DNA of 64,000 nt from an uncultured Alistipes sp. (lineage in GTDB: Bacteria; Bacteroidota; Bacteroidia; Bacteroidales; Rikenellaceae), in NCBI GenBank assembly GCA_937899895.1, contig CALBQR010000057.1, forward strand, positions 40,032-104,031. The letters run 5' to 3'. Position numbers and translations under genes: made by a program. This document shows positions 16,491-24,936 of this stretch, one piece after another. The first letter of the stretch is position 1, and each line of letters opens with the position of its first letter. The notes under the pieces are model-generated. The model searched no databases. It was not told where the DNA came from and worked only from the letters and a program-made list of their open reading frames with translations.

Positions 16491-17381
16491 CTACTTCTGC
16501 TCGCGGGCACGCCACATCTGGTAACTATTGACCAAATTTTGCCATACGATATAGGCCGTCGGCGCGATCGACGAGAGCGGATCGAGGAAAGTCTGCGAAA
16601 TCCACACCACGAGGATCGTATTCTTCTGACCGAGCGACTGACCTCCCGCCGCAGGATCGCCATAGTGGCGACCAAGACGGCGACCAAGCACAAACTGCGC
16701 AACGCAGACAACCAAAGCCACCGCAGCAAGCAAAATCTCGGTTACGAAATCGGCATCCTGCAAATCGAGAATAAAGCAGGTTGTGCGTGCCATAATCACA
16801 GCCAAACCAACAAGCCACATATAGAACGAAAGTGAGCTGTGGCGCGAAATCCAGCCATTAAGTCGAGGCGTAGCGTGGCGGCACACCTGCGCCACAATAA
16901 AGGGCATTACAAGCATCGGAGCCACGCGGGAGAGAATCTCTGTAAATGAGCAGGTTCCATCGCCCACCGCACTCAAAACAACGGGAGCCGCAAAAGCAAA
17001 AACAAAGTTGCAAAGCAGGCTGTAAGTTGTCATTGTAACGATATTTGCGCCCAACATTCCGCCAATAACCACCGCTGCCATTGCCACGGGAGCCATCACG
17101 CATATCAACGCACCCTGCGCCACCGTAACATTCCACCACGCCAGCGCGACATACAATGCCAACGCCACCACAAATTGGAAGGCAATCAGCCAAAAGTGCA
17201 TCGCCTGCAATCGCATCTGTTGCATATCGACACGGCAGAAGGTAAAAAAGAGCATCGAAAAGATCACAACGGGGGTGATCATATGGTTGCACCACGTATC
17301 GAGCATCATAATCTGGCGGCAGAAAAGCGCGCCTGCGATCATAACGGTCGGCATCGAAATTGTCTTTACGGTCGGATTCAT
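16491..17381 (-). CDS. Bile acid:sodium symporter-like (BASS/BART) transporter
   Basis: A 296-aa membrane protein with about ten helices. The start at 17381 (MNPTVKTISMPTVMIAG) is preferred over the upstream in-frame Met because the promoter lies between them. The pattern VVIFSMLFFTFCRVD, then CVMAPVAMAAVVIGGMLGANIV and the later TILVVWISQTFLDPLSS segment resembles the BASS family, which carries organic anions, pantoate or similar solutes with sodium. The substrate cannot be inferred. Single-gene unit with a shared terminator downstream. Confidence 0.75.
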   Translation of the reverse strand: MNPTVKTISMPTVMIAGALFCRQIMMLDTWCNHMITPVVIFSMLFFTFCRVDMQQMRLQAMHFWLIAFQFVVALALYVALAWWNVTVAQGALICVMAPVAMAAVVIGGMLGANIVTMTTYSLLCNFVFAFAAPVVLSAVGDGTCSFTEILSRVAPMLVMPFIVAQVCRHATPRLNGWISRHSSLSFYMWLVGLAVIMARTTCFILDLQDADFVTEILLAAVALVVCVAQFVLGRRLGRHYGDPAAGGQSLGQKNTILVVWISQTFLDPLSSIAPTAYIVWQNLVNSYQMWRAREQK

Positions 17382-17408
17382 TGTTATAAATAGTCTGAAT
17401 GATGGGTA

Positions 17409-17416
17409 CAAATGTA
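17409..17416 (-). promoter_or_regulatory. Promoter -7 element for the BASS-type transporter
   Basis: Minus strand TACATTTG, 27 bp ahead of the chosen start codon. It rules out the longer N-terminal extension. Confidence 0.65.
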
Positions 17417-17565
17417 GCCATTTTCGGTCGGTTTGCCACACATTGAAGAGCATTTTTACCTATCCAAACTCTCTTCGTGTGCGCATTATGCGCTCGCACA
17501 AGTCTGCGCAGGAGAGAAAAGTTGATAAAAACATACGTTTTTTGATAAAAATGAGAGGTCAAATA

Positions 17566-17596
17566 TTTGCTGGCTGACGCGCTTTTGTTATCTTTG
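17566..17596 (+). promoter_or_regulatory. Promoter for the PurF-type gene
   Basis: TTTG (17566-17569), 19 bp spacer, TATCTTTG (17589-17596), about 46 bp ahead of the start. Confidence 0.8.
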
Positions 17597-17642
17597 TAGT
17601 CGATATTTTTTCAAATTCAATTTCTACAACAACTCTACTTCT

Positions 17643-19514
17643 ATGAGTGAGGCACTTAAACACGAATGTGGCATCGCCCTCGTTAGGTTGAGAAAACCTA
17701 TCTCCTATTACACTGAAAAGTATGGTACGCCCCTCTACGGTATGAACAAACTCTATCTGTTGATGGAGAAACAGCATAACCGCGGTCAGGAAGGTGCAGG
17801 TTTGGCCTGTATCAAACTTACGGCACAAGCCGGCAACGAGTATATTTTCCGAGAACGAGCACTCGGCAGTGGTGCAATCGGCGAATGTTTCGCCGCAGCC
17901 AACAAAGCTATCGCCGAAGGTCGCGCAGCAGGTCTTGCAGATGAAGATATGCCCTACGTTGGCGAATGTTACGTAGGACACCTGCGTTACAGCACCAATG
18001 GCCGTAGCGGTATGTCATACGTACATCCCTTCCTGCGTCGAAACAATTGGCGCAGTCGTAACATCGTTCTGGCCGGTAATTTCAGTTTGACCAACACCGA
18101 AGAGCTGATGGCTCACGTGGTCAAGCAGGGCCAGCACCCCCGTCAGGATGCCGATATGTTCCTGATGCTCGAACAACTCGGCTATATGCTCGATGAGCAG
18201 GTCGAAGAGTTACAGCACCGCTTTATGGCCGAAGGTTTTATGGGCACAGAGCTCATTGACAAGATCGAAGACGAACTGAACATTCAGAAAATTATGCGCG
18301 AAGCATCGTCGCTGTGGGACGGTGGCTTTGTGATCGAAGGCGCAACAGGTACAGGCGACTGCTTCGTACTGCGCGATAAGTGGGGCATCCGATCGGCATT
18401 CTACTACATCGACGACGAGGTAGTGATCGTAGCTTCGGAGCGTCCCGTAATCCAAACGGCTATGAATCTCACCACTGATCAGGTGAAGGAGTTGAAGGCA
18501 GGCGAGGGTCTGTTCATCAAGCGCGATGGTACGGTGAGCGTCGAGCAGATTTTGGAGCCTGCCGAGAAGTTCGCCCCCTGCTCGTTTGAGCGCATCTATT
18601 TTTCGCGCGGTAGCGACTCGGAGATCTATCGTGAGCGCAAGACGCTCGGTCGTCTGCTCTGCGACAAGATCCTCAGCGAGGTCGATTACGACATTGATCA
18701 TCTGGTACTCTCGTTTATTCCCAACACGGCCGAGGTGGCTTACTACGGTATGGTCGAGGGTATGAATAACTATATGAATCGCCAGAAGGTGGAGCAGATC
18801 GAGGCTCTGGGTGCCAATCCGCAGGCCGAACAGATCGAGGCAATTCTCGACCGCAGTGTGCGCACCGAGAAGCTGGCGATTAAGGATATCAAACTGCGTA
18901 CGTTCATTACCGAAGGTTCGAGCCGCAACGATCTGGCAGCTCACGTTTATGACATCACATACGACACGGTTACTCCCGGTGTTGATAGCATTGCCGTTAT
19001 CGACGACTCGATTGTGCGTGGCACAACCTTGAAGCAGAGTATCGTCAAGATCCTCAGCCGATTAAATCCGAAGAAGATCGTTATCGTTTCGTCATCGCCG
19101 CAGGTGCGTTATCCCGACTACTACGGTATCGATATGTCGCGTATGAGCGAATTTATCGCCTTCCACGCTGCGGTTGCCCTATTGCGCGAGCGCGGTATGG
19201 AACAACTCTTGCACGACACTTACAACAAGTGCTTGGAGCAGGCGAAGTTGCCCGTTTCGCAGATGGTCAATTGCGTGAAGGATATTTACGCACCATTCAC
19301 CGACGACGAGATTACGGCTCAAATTACCAAGATGCTGACTCCCGAAGATTGCACGGTGCCCGTGAGCATCGTCTATCAGTCGATCGAGGGTCTGCACGAG
19401 GCCTGCCCCAACAACAAGGGCGATTGGTACTTCTCAGGCGACTACCCCACTGCGGGCGGCAACCGCTTGGTAAATGAGGCCTACGTAGCCTACTACGAGA
19501 AATTTGTTAAATAA
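17643..19514 (+). CDS. purF: Amidophosphoribosyltransferase, long Bacteroidetes form
   Basis: First committed step of purine synthesis: PRPP plus glutamine to 5-phosphoribosylamine. An N-terminal class II glutamine amidotransferase domain starts after an 8-residue propeptide (Cys9-Gly-Ile), with GHLRYSTNG (112-120). The C-terminal phosphoribosyltransferase domain carries the PRPP loop AVIDDSIVRGTT (451-462). At 623 aa it is well above the 470-510 aa of ordinary PurF, with extra sequence within and after the amidotransferase domain. Bacteroidales often carry such a long paralogue alongside a shorter PurF, so this may not be the only copy. Followed 43 bp later by the NagB-like fusion. Confidence 0.85.
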   Translation: MSEALKHECGIALVRLRKPISYYTEKYGTPLYGMNKLYLLMEKQHNRGQEGAGLACIKLTAQAGNEYIFRERALGSGAIGECFAAANKAIAEGRAAGLADEDMPYVGECYVGHLRYSTNGRSGMSYVHPFLRRNNWRSRNIVLAGNFSLTNTEELMAHVVKQGQHPRQDADMFLMLEQLGYMLDEQVEELQHRFMAEGFMGTELIDKIEDELNIQKIMREASSLWDGGFVIEGATGTGDCFVLRDKWGIRSAFYYIDDEVVIVASERPVIQTAMNLTTDQVKELKAGEGLFIKRDGTVSVEQILEPAEKFAPCSFERIYFSRGSDSEIYRERKTLGRLLCDKILSEVDYDIDHLVLSFIPNTAEVAYYGMVEGMNNYMNRQKVEQIEALGANPQAEQIEAILDRSVRTEKLAIKDIKLRTFITEGSSRNDLAAHVYDITYDTVTPGVDSIAVIDDSIVRGTTLKQSIVKILSRLNPKKIVIVSSSPQVRYPDYYGIDMSRMSEFIAFHAAVALLRERGMEQLLHDTYNKCLEQAKLPVSQMVNCVKDIYAPFTDDEITAQITKMLTPEDCTVPVSIVYQSIEGLHEACPNNKGDWYFSGDYPTAGGNRLVNEAYVAYYEKFVK

Positions 19515-19557
19515 GAGATTTGATAAAGTAACCAACTAAAAGACTTGACACTCAATT

Positions 19558-21483
19558 ATGGGAAACTACAAGCTAAAAAAAGAGGGCGGATTGATTCCTA
19601 ATGCCGAGCCGAAGGATATTGTCTGCCGTTACGAACGTATAAACACCAATGTTTTCGAGAGCGAAAATGATGGAGCAACCTACGTGGCCGACAAAATTGT
19701 TGCCGCAATCAAGGCAAAAGAGGAGAAGGGCGAAACATTTGTGTTGGGTCTGACCACCGGACACTCGCCGCTGGGTATCTATGCCAAACTTGTGGATAAG
19801 TTCCGTGCAGGCGAGGTCAGCTTCCGTAATGTAGTCGTATTCTCGCTCGACGAGTTCTACGGCATCTCGAAGGAGGATCGTCAAAGTCGCAACTTCCGTA
19901 TTCACGAGGAGTTCCTCGAATATGTGAATGTAAAGCCGGAGAATGTTTATATCCCCGACTCGACCATCAGCCTCAACGCCATTTCGCAATATTGCCGCGA
20001 TTATGAGGCAAAAATCGCCCAGATGGGTGGCATCGATCTGATGTTGCTCGGCGTTGGTCCAAAGGGTCAGGTTGGCTTCAATGAGCCGGGTTCTTACTCG
20101 AACACAAAGACCCGTTTGGTCGCATTGAGCAACGCAAGCATCAAGGCGCAGGCTTCGGCCTTCTCCGGTGCAGAGAATGTTCCCACAAAGGCGATTACGA
20201 TGGGTATCGACACCATCAGTTCGTCAAAGCAGATCATTTTGGTCGCTTGGGGCGAGGACAAAGCCGCTGTTGTTGGTCGCGTTGTCGAGGGTGAGGTCGA
20301 TGCAATGTGCCCCGCAACATATCTGCAAAATCACAGCAATATCGAGGTCGTTATTGACGAAGAGGCTGCCGAGGAGCTGACCAGAGTTAAGTCGCCCTGG
20401 TTGGTCGGCACGTGCGATTGGTCGCCCAAATTTATCCGCAAGGCGGTTATTTGGCTGGCAATGAAGACCCAAAAGCCGATTCTCAAACTCACCTATAAGG
20501 ATTACATCGACAATTCGCTCGGTCAGTTGCTCGAAGCACAAGGTTCGTTCGACTCGATTAATATCAAAGTCTTCAACGACTTGCAGCATACCATTTCGGG
20601 TTGGCCCGGTGGTAAGCCCAATGCTGACGACTCGACACGCCCCGAACGCGCAACGCCCTACCCGAAGCGTGTGATTATCTTCTCGCCCCATCCCGACGAC
20701 GATGTTATCTCGATGGGCGGTACATTTATGCGCCTGACCGATCAGGGACACGATGTACACGTCGCTTATCAGGTTTCGGGCAATGTTGCAGTTCACGACG
20801 ACGTGATCAAGCAGTTTATCTCGACCGCTCGCGAAATGGGTTTGGGCGACCGAGTAAATGAGGTTAATCGTATTATCAATACCAAGCGTAAAGGCGAGCC
20901 CGAACCTCGCGCACTGCTCGAATTAAAGGGCGCAATGCGTCGTGGAGAGGCGCGCGGTGCCTGCTCGGTATTCGGCGTGAAGGAGGAGAATATCCATTTC
21001 CTCGATCTGCCCTTCTATGAGTCGGGTGGAATCAAGAAAAATCCGATGGGTCAGGCCGACATTGATATTATCGTGAAGTTGTTGCGTGAGGTGAAGCCTC
21101 ATCAAATCTTCGCAGCGGGCGATCTGGCCGATCCGCACGGCACACACCGCGTCTGCATCGATGCTATCCTCGGCGCGGTCGAGCAGGTCAAAGATGAGGA
21201 GTGGATGAAGGATTGCCGTATGTGGCTCTATCGCGGTGCTTGGATGGAGTGGAGTTTGGATATGGTCGATATGGCCGTACCCCTCTCGCCCGACGAGGTT
21301 ATCAAGAAGCGACACGCAATCTATCGCCACCTTTCGCAGAAGGATCTTGTTCCCTTCCCCGGTGAAGATCCGCGCGAGTTCTGGCAGCGCGCCGAGGAGC
21401 GTACGCAGAATACGGCAATGCTCTACGACAAGCTCGGAATGGCCGAGTATCAGGCTATGGAGGTATTCGTACGAATGTTCTAA
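19558..21483 (+). CDS. NagB-like domain fused to PIG-L deacetylase domain
   Basis: A 641-aa fusion. Residues about 30-290 are a glucosamine-6-phosphate deaminase/isomerase fold with the phosphate-binding LTTGHSPLGIY and FSLDEFYG (Asp98). The catalytic loop reads GVGPKGQVGFNEP, whereas active NagB has GVGNDGHIAFNEP, so the catalytic Asp and His are replaced by Lys169 and Gln171; Glu176 stays. Residues about 365-641 are a PIG-L/LmbE-type zinc domain with SPHPDDD (HPDD 378-381) and HGTH (527-530), normally a GlcNAc N-deacetylase. The fusion is followed 37 bp later by canonical nagB, pointing to amino-sugar metabolism. Whether the NagB half is catalytic, regulatory or altered in substrate is open. 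Confidence 0.88.
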   Translation: MGNYKLKKEGGLIPNAEPKDIVCRYERINTNVFESENDGATYVADKIVAAIKAKEEKGETFVLGLTTGHSPLGIYAKLVDKFRAGEVSFRNVVVFSLDEFYGISKEDRQSRNFRIHEEFLEYVNVKPENVYIPDSTISLNAISQYCRDYEAKIAQMGGIDLMLLGVGPKGQVGFNEPGSYSNTKTRLVALSNASIKAQASAFSGAENVPTKAITMGIDTISSSKQIILVAWGEDKAAVVGRVVEGEVDAMCPATYLQNHSNIEVVIDEEAAEELTRVKSPWLVGTCDWSPKFIRKAVIWLAMKTQKPILKLTYKDYIDNSLGQLLEAQGSFDSINIKVFNDLQHTISGWPGGKPNADDSTRPERATPYPKRVIIFSPHPDDDVISMGGTFMRLTDQGHDVHVAYQVSGNVAVHDDVIKQFISTAREMGLGDRVNEVNRIINTKRKGEPEPRALLELKGAMRRGEARGACSVFGVKEENIHFLDLPFYESGGIKKNPMGQADIDIIVKLLREVKPHQIFAAGDLADPHGTHRVCIDAILGAVEQVKDEEWMKDCRMWLYRGAWMEWSLDMVDMAVPLSPDEVIKKRHAIYRHLSQKDLVPFPGEDPREFWQRAEERTQNTAMLYDKLGMAEYQAMEVFVRMF

Positions 21484-21520
21484 TCAGACAATTACTAACT
21501 AACAATAAAACATTAAAGAG

Positions 21521-22306
21521 ATGAGATTAATTATCGAGAACAACGCTGCCGAGGTTGCTAAATGGGCAGCAAACCACATTGTTGAGCGTATCAATGCGCA
21601 CAAAGGCCCGAAGCCTTTCGTTCTGGGTCTGCCTACCGGCGGCACTCCCCTGGGTACCTACAAAGAGCTGATTGCACTGAACAAAGCAGGCAAGGTATCG
21701 TTCAAGAATGTCGTTACGTTCAATATGGACGAGTATTGCAACCTGCCTGAGGATCACCCCGAAAGCTACCACTCGTTTATGTGGAACAACTTCTTCAAGC
21801 ACGTTGACATCAACCCCGACAACATCAACATCCTGAACGGTAATGCCGAGGATTTGGAGCGTGAGTGCGCAGAGTACGAGGCAAAGATCGAGGCAGCAGG
21901 CGGTATCGACCTGTTTATGGGTGGCGTAGGTAACGACGGCCACATCGCTTTCAACGAGCCCTATTCGTCGCTCCACTCGCGTACCCGTATCAAGACTCTG
22001 ACCGAAGACACCATCATCGCTAACGCTCGTTTCTTCGATGGCGACGTTAATTTGGTTCCCAAGACTGCTCTGACCGTAGGTGTTGGCACCGTTCTGTCGA
22101 GCCGCGAGGTTATGATTCTGGCTACCGGCCACGCAAAGGCACAGGCAGTTAAGCAGGGCGTAGAGGGCGCATACAGCCACGCTTGGACTATCACCGGTTT
22201 GCAGGTACATCCCAAGGGCGTACTCGTAATTGACGATGCAGCTGCACAGGAGTTGAAGGTTTCGACCTATCGTTACTTCAAGGATATCGAGAAGGATAAT
22301 TTGTAG
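21521..22306 (+). CDS. nagB: Glucosamine-6-phosphate deaminase
   Basis: Converts glucosamine-6-phosphate to fructose-6-phosphate and ammonia in the cytoplasm. At 261 aa it closely matches E. coli NagB: LGLPTGGTPLGTY phosphate loop, FNMDEYCNL (Asp70) and the intact catalytic loop GVGNDGHIAFNEP (Asp139, His141, Glu146). It follows the NagB/PIG-L fusion by 37 bp in the same direction and ends at a terminator, so the two are likely one transcript. Its intact active site contrasts with that of its neighbour. Confidence 0.97.
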   Translation: MRLIIENNAAEVAKWAANHIVERINAHKGPKPFVLGLPTGGTPLGTYKELIALNKAGKVSFKNVVTFNMDEYCNLPEDHPESYHSFMWNNFFKHVDINPDNINILNGNAEDLERECAEYEAKIEAAGGIDLFMGGVGNDGHIAFNEPYSSLHSRTRIKTLTEDTIIANARFFDGDVNLVPKTALTVGVGTVLSSREVMILATGHAKAQAVKQGVEGAYSHAWTITGLQVHPKGVLVIDDAAAQELKVSTYRYFKDIEKDNL

Positions 22307-22330
22307 TCCGAACGCGATACCCTCACAATA

Positions 22331-22362
22331 ACGACCGTCCCTCCGCAAGGGGCGGTTTTTTG
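22331..22362 (+). terminator. Terminator of nagB
   Basis: ACCGTCCC and GGGGCGGT pair around TCCGCAA and are followed by TTTTTTGTTTTT. Confidence 0.8.
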
Positions 22363-22385
22363 TTTTTACTTTGCTCTCACAATAG

Positions 22386-22463
22386 ACACGCGGTGGCGTG
22401 GGGCGGCGCGATTTTCAATCGCGGGCGCCACCGCGTGTGTCGATTTCGGAGAAATCGCCATTT
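22386..22463 (+). repeat. Structured intergenic repeat, copy B (best preserved)
   Basis: Outer arm ACACGCGGTGGCG (22386-22398) pairs perfectly over 13 bp with CGCCACCGCGTGT (22426-22438). Between them lie GGGGCGG and the inner hairpin GCGATT-TTC-AATCGC (22408-22422). GT follows, then the 17-nt hairpin CGATTTC-GGA-GAAATCG (22441-22457) and CCATTT. Lies between the convergent nagB and lpxA genes. Confidence 0.85.
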
Positions 22464-22467
22464 GAGA

Positions 22468-22495
22468 ATTCAAAATTCAAGATTCAAAATGCAAA
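22468..22495. repeat. Heptanucleotide repeat, 4 units
   Basis: ATTCAAA, ATTCAAG, ATTCAAA, ATGCAAA directly follow the structured repeat, as a related 9-unit array lies next to copy C at 10.8 kb. The rest of the 315-bp gap after nagB holds two terminators and no gene. Confidence 0.7.
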
Positions 22496-22561
22496 ATTAT
22501 TTACTTTGCATTCAATGAGAAAACACCCGCCAATGATGAGATATATCGAGTACAAATTTCA

Positions 22562-22599
22562 AAACAAAAAAAGCCACACTCCTATGGAGCGTGGCTTAA
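22562..22599 (-). terminator. Terminator of the lpxC/fabZ-lpxA operon
   Basis: Minus strand AAGCCACGCTCC and GGAGTGTGGCTT (one G-T pair) around ATA, followed by TTTTTTTG. Confidence 0.88.
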
Positions 22600-22620
22600 T
22601 TATGAATCGTGATTCGTTGA

Positions 22621-23430
22621 TTACTCTTCGCTGGTTGCCTTCGGATTGTAGGGCTTCAAGATACCGCGCTTCGACGAGCGGATGAAATCCAAAATCTCAT
22701 CGCGCAACTCCGACTGCGGGAACTGCTCCTCAACCAACTCAACCGCCTTGCCATAGCTATGACCACTCTGGAACAGCACGCGGAAGATATTCTGGATCTC
22801 TTCGATCTGCTCCGATGTAAAACCACGACGACGCAGACCCAAAAAGTTAGCACCAACGAACGAAACGGGCAGGTGTGCCGCCTTGACGTAGGGAGGAATA
22901 TCCTTGCTGACCAACGAGCCGCCACCGATCATTGCGTGCGCACCGATACGGCAGAACTGATGCACAGCCGAGTGTCCGCCAATGATTGCCCAATCGCCAA
23001 CCTCGACCTCGCCTGCCAACGAAACGCCATTAACAATCACGCAGTGGCTACCCACCTCGCAATCGTGTGCAACGTGAGCGTAGGCCATAATCAGGTTGTG
23101 GCTACCAACAACGGTCTTACCCTTGGCTGCCGTTCCGCGATTAACCGTTGCGCACTCGCGCACTACGTTGTAATCACCCAGCTCGGCTGTCGAATACTCG
23201 CCCTTGAATTTCAGATCCTGCGGGATACCTGCGATAACCGCGCCTGTATGAATGTCGCATCCTTTGCCCAAACGCGCACCATCCTGCAACACAGCACCCG
23301 TGCGAATATGACAATCGTCGCCAACAACTACGTCAGCAGCAATGTATGCAAACGGATCAATCGTAACGTTAGCACCGATTTTTGCGTCTGGATGAACGTA
23401 TGCCATCGGGCTGATCAGAGAGTTTTCCAT
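22621..23430 (-). CDS. lpxA: UDP-N-acetylglucosamine acyltransferase
   Basis: First step of lipid A synthesis: transfer of a 3-hydroxyacyl chain from ACP to UDP-GlcNAc. The 269-aa protein is a left-handed beta-helix of hexapeptide repeats (about 10-190) with a helical C-terminal domain. The catalytic His is His122 in AHVAHDC, matching His125 of E. coli LpxA; GGHSAVHQFC and the C-terminal RRGF and FIRSSKRGI segments also fit. It lies 28 bp after the lpxC/fabZ fusion gene, an arrangement standard in Bacteroidetes. Confidence 0.97.
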   Translation of the reverse strand: MENSLISPMAYVHPDAKIGANVTIDPFAYIAADVVVGDDCHIRTGAVLQDGARLGKGCDIHTGAVIAGIPQDLKFKGEYSTAELGDYNVVRECATVNRGTAAKGKTVVGSHNLIMAYAHVAHDCEVGSHCVIVNGVSLAGEVEVGDWAIIGGHSAVHQFCRIGAHAMIGGGSLVSKDIPPYVKAAHLPVSFVGANFLGLRRRGFTSEQIEEIQNIFRVLFQSGHSYGKAVELVEEQFPQSELRDEILDFIRSSKRGILKPYNPKATSEE

Positions 23431-23458
23431 AGTATGTAAGTCTAATTATGTAAATTCG

Positions 23459-24871
23459 TTATTGTCTATTTTTAGCTATCTGTGCCATCAGCGTAGCCTC
23501 GGTAGCCAACTGACCGCCAACAAATGCCTTTGCCTCCATTATCACAATACCGCGACGGATAGGCTCGGCCAAGCGCAACTCAAATTGCAGCGTATCACCA
23601 GGTACAACCTTACGCTTAAAGCGCACACCATCAATCTTCATAAAGTAGGTCGAGTAGTTCTCCGGATCGGGCACTGCACTCAATGCCAAGATACCGCCAC
23701 ACTGCGCCATTGCCTCAACAATCAACACACCGGGCATAACGGGCTCCTCCGGGAAGTGGCCCACGAAGAAGGGCTCGTTCATCGTTACATTCTTGATACC
23801 CGCAATCGAATCCTCATCGATGTGGAAGATGCGATCAACCAACAGGAACGGCGGACGGTGCGGCAACATACCGCGAATAGCGTTGATATCGTAGATCGGT
23901 GCGACCGTAGGATCATACTTAAAGCGAGGCTTCTCACCCTCCTTGCGCATCACGCGGCGCATCTGCTTAACCGTTTCGGTATTAGCGAAATGGCCGGGGC
24001 GGGTTGCCATAATACGACCCTTTATACGAACACCGAGCAGAGCGAAATCGCCCAGAATATCAAGCAACTTATGGCGAGCCAACTCATTGGTATAGCGCAG
24101 TTCAAGATGGTTCAAATAACCGCCCGTGATCTGGATATCGGTCTTATTGAAGACCTTTGCCAAACGAGCCAGTTCCTCGTCAGAAACAGGATTCTCAACA
24201 ACGACAATTGCATTATCCAAATCGCCACCCTTGATCAGATTAGCTTTAAGCAGCGGCTCCACCTCGTGAAGGAATACGAAGGTACGGCACGATGCGATAT
24301 TGTCCTGATAGCTATCTTCGGGCATAAAGGTTGCATACTGATTACCAATCACTTTCGAGTTGTAATCAACGTGCACCGACACATTGAAATTATCATCGGG
24401 ATAGATCAGAATTACTACACCCTTTTCGGGGATCGTATATACAATCTTGTCGGTTACTTCGTAATATTTACGCTCGGCAGCCTGCTCCTCCAAGCCCACC
24501 GCCGAAATACCGGCAGCATACTCGCGTGCCGAGCCATCCATAATCGGGGTTTCGGGAGCATCGACCTCGATAATTGCATTATCAACGCCCATCGTCCAAA
24601 GTGCCGAAACGATATGTTCGATTGTCGAAACCTTTGCCGCACCCCTCTCGATCGTGGTACCGCGCGAGGTATCCGTAACAAAATCACCCAATGCAGGGAC
24701 CTCCGGTGCACCCTCCAAATCGACACGGCGGAAAATCAGACCTGTATCGGCATCGGCGGGCAACACTCGCATATTTACATTAAGACCTGTATGAAGACCG
24801 CGGCCAGAAAACGACAGCGGAGCTTTCAATGTTTGTTGTTTTGTTATCATTTGTTCCGAATTATTCGTCAT
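23459..24871 (-). CDS. lpxC: Bifunctional LpxC deacetylase / FabZ dehydratase
   Basis: A 470-aa fusion. Residues about 10-310 are LpxC, the zinc deacetylase that commits UDP-3-O-acyl-GlcNAc to lipid A, with zinc ligands in STIEHIVSAL (His86) and ELARHKLLDILGD. Residues about 325-470 are FabZ, the 3-hydroxyacyl-ACP dehydratase of fatty acid synthesis, with FFVGHFPEEPVMPG (catalytic His) and IVEAMAQ (Glu). Fusing the two enzymes, which compete for 3-hydroxyacyl-ACP, is a known Bacteroidetes trait. The gene opens the lpxA operon and has its own promoter only 8 nt from the first ATG; Met8 is an alternative start. Confidence 0.97.
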   Translation of the reverse strand: MTNNSEQMITKQQTLKAPLSFSGRGLHTGLNVNMRVLPADADTGLIFRRVDLEGAPEVPALGDFVTDTSRGTTIERGAAKVSTIEHIVSALWTMGVDNAIIEVDAPETPIMDGSAREYAAGISAVGLEEQAAERKYYEVTDKIVYTIPEKGVVILIYPDDNFNVSVHVDYNSKVIGNQYATFMPEDSYQDNIASCRTFVFLHEVEPLLKANLIKGGDLDNAIVVVENPVSDEELARLAKVFNKTDIQITGGYLNHLELRYTNELARHKLLDILGDFALLGVRIKGRIMATRPGHFANTETVKQMRRVMRKEGEKPRFKYDPTVAPIYDINAIRGMLPHRPPFLLVDRIFHIDEDSIAGIKNVTMNEPFFVGHFPEEPVMPGVLIVEAMAQCGGILALSAVPDPENYSTYFMKIDGVRFKRKVVPGDTLQFELRLAEPIRRGIVIMEAKAFVGGQLATEATLMAQIAKNRQ

Positions 24872-24879
24872 TTTAACTA

Positions 24880-24887
24880 CAAAGATA
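24880..24887 (-). promoter_or_regulatory. Promoter -7 element for lpxC/fabZ
   Basis: Minus strand TATCTTTG, with only 8 nt between its end and the first ATG, so the leader is very short unless Met8 is used. Confidence 0.7.
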
Positions 24888-24908
24888 TGAATTTTTTATA
24901 GAAAATAG

Positions 24909-24916
24909 TATTTTTG
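24909..24916 (+). promoter_or_regulatory. Promoter -7 element for the TonB-like gene
   Basis: Plus strand TATTTTTG, 20 bp ahead of the start codon; divergent from the lpxC promoter. Confidence 0.65.
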
Positions 24917-24936
24917 TAGAAAATTAGCACGTATAA

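Noticed and set aside
23459..24871. LpxC-FabZ fusion as a novelty
   Set aside because: This bifunctional gene is an established feature of Bacteroidetes.
23462..24901. Open frame of 479 codons on the plus strand opposite lpxC/fabZ
   Set aside because: The minus strand encodes a complete LpxC-FabZ protein with catalytic motifs; the plus frame has no recognisable features.
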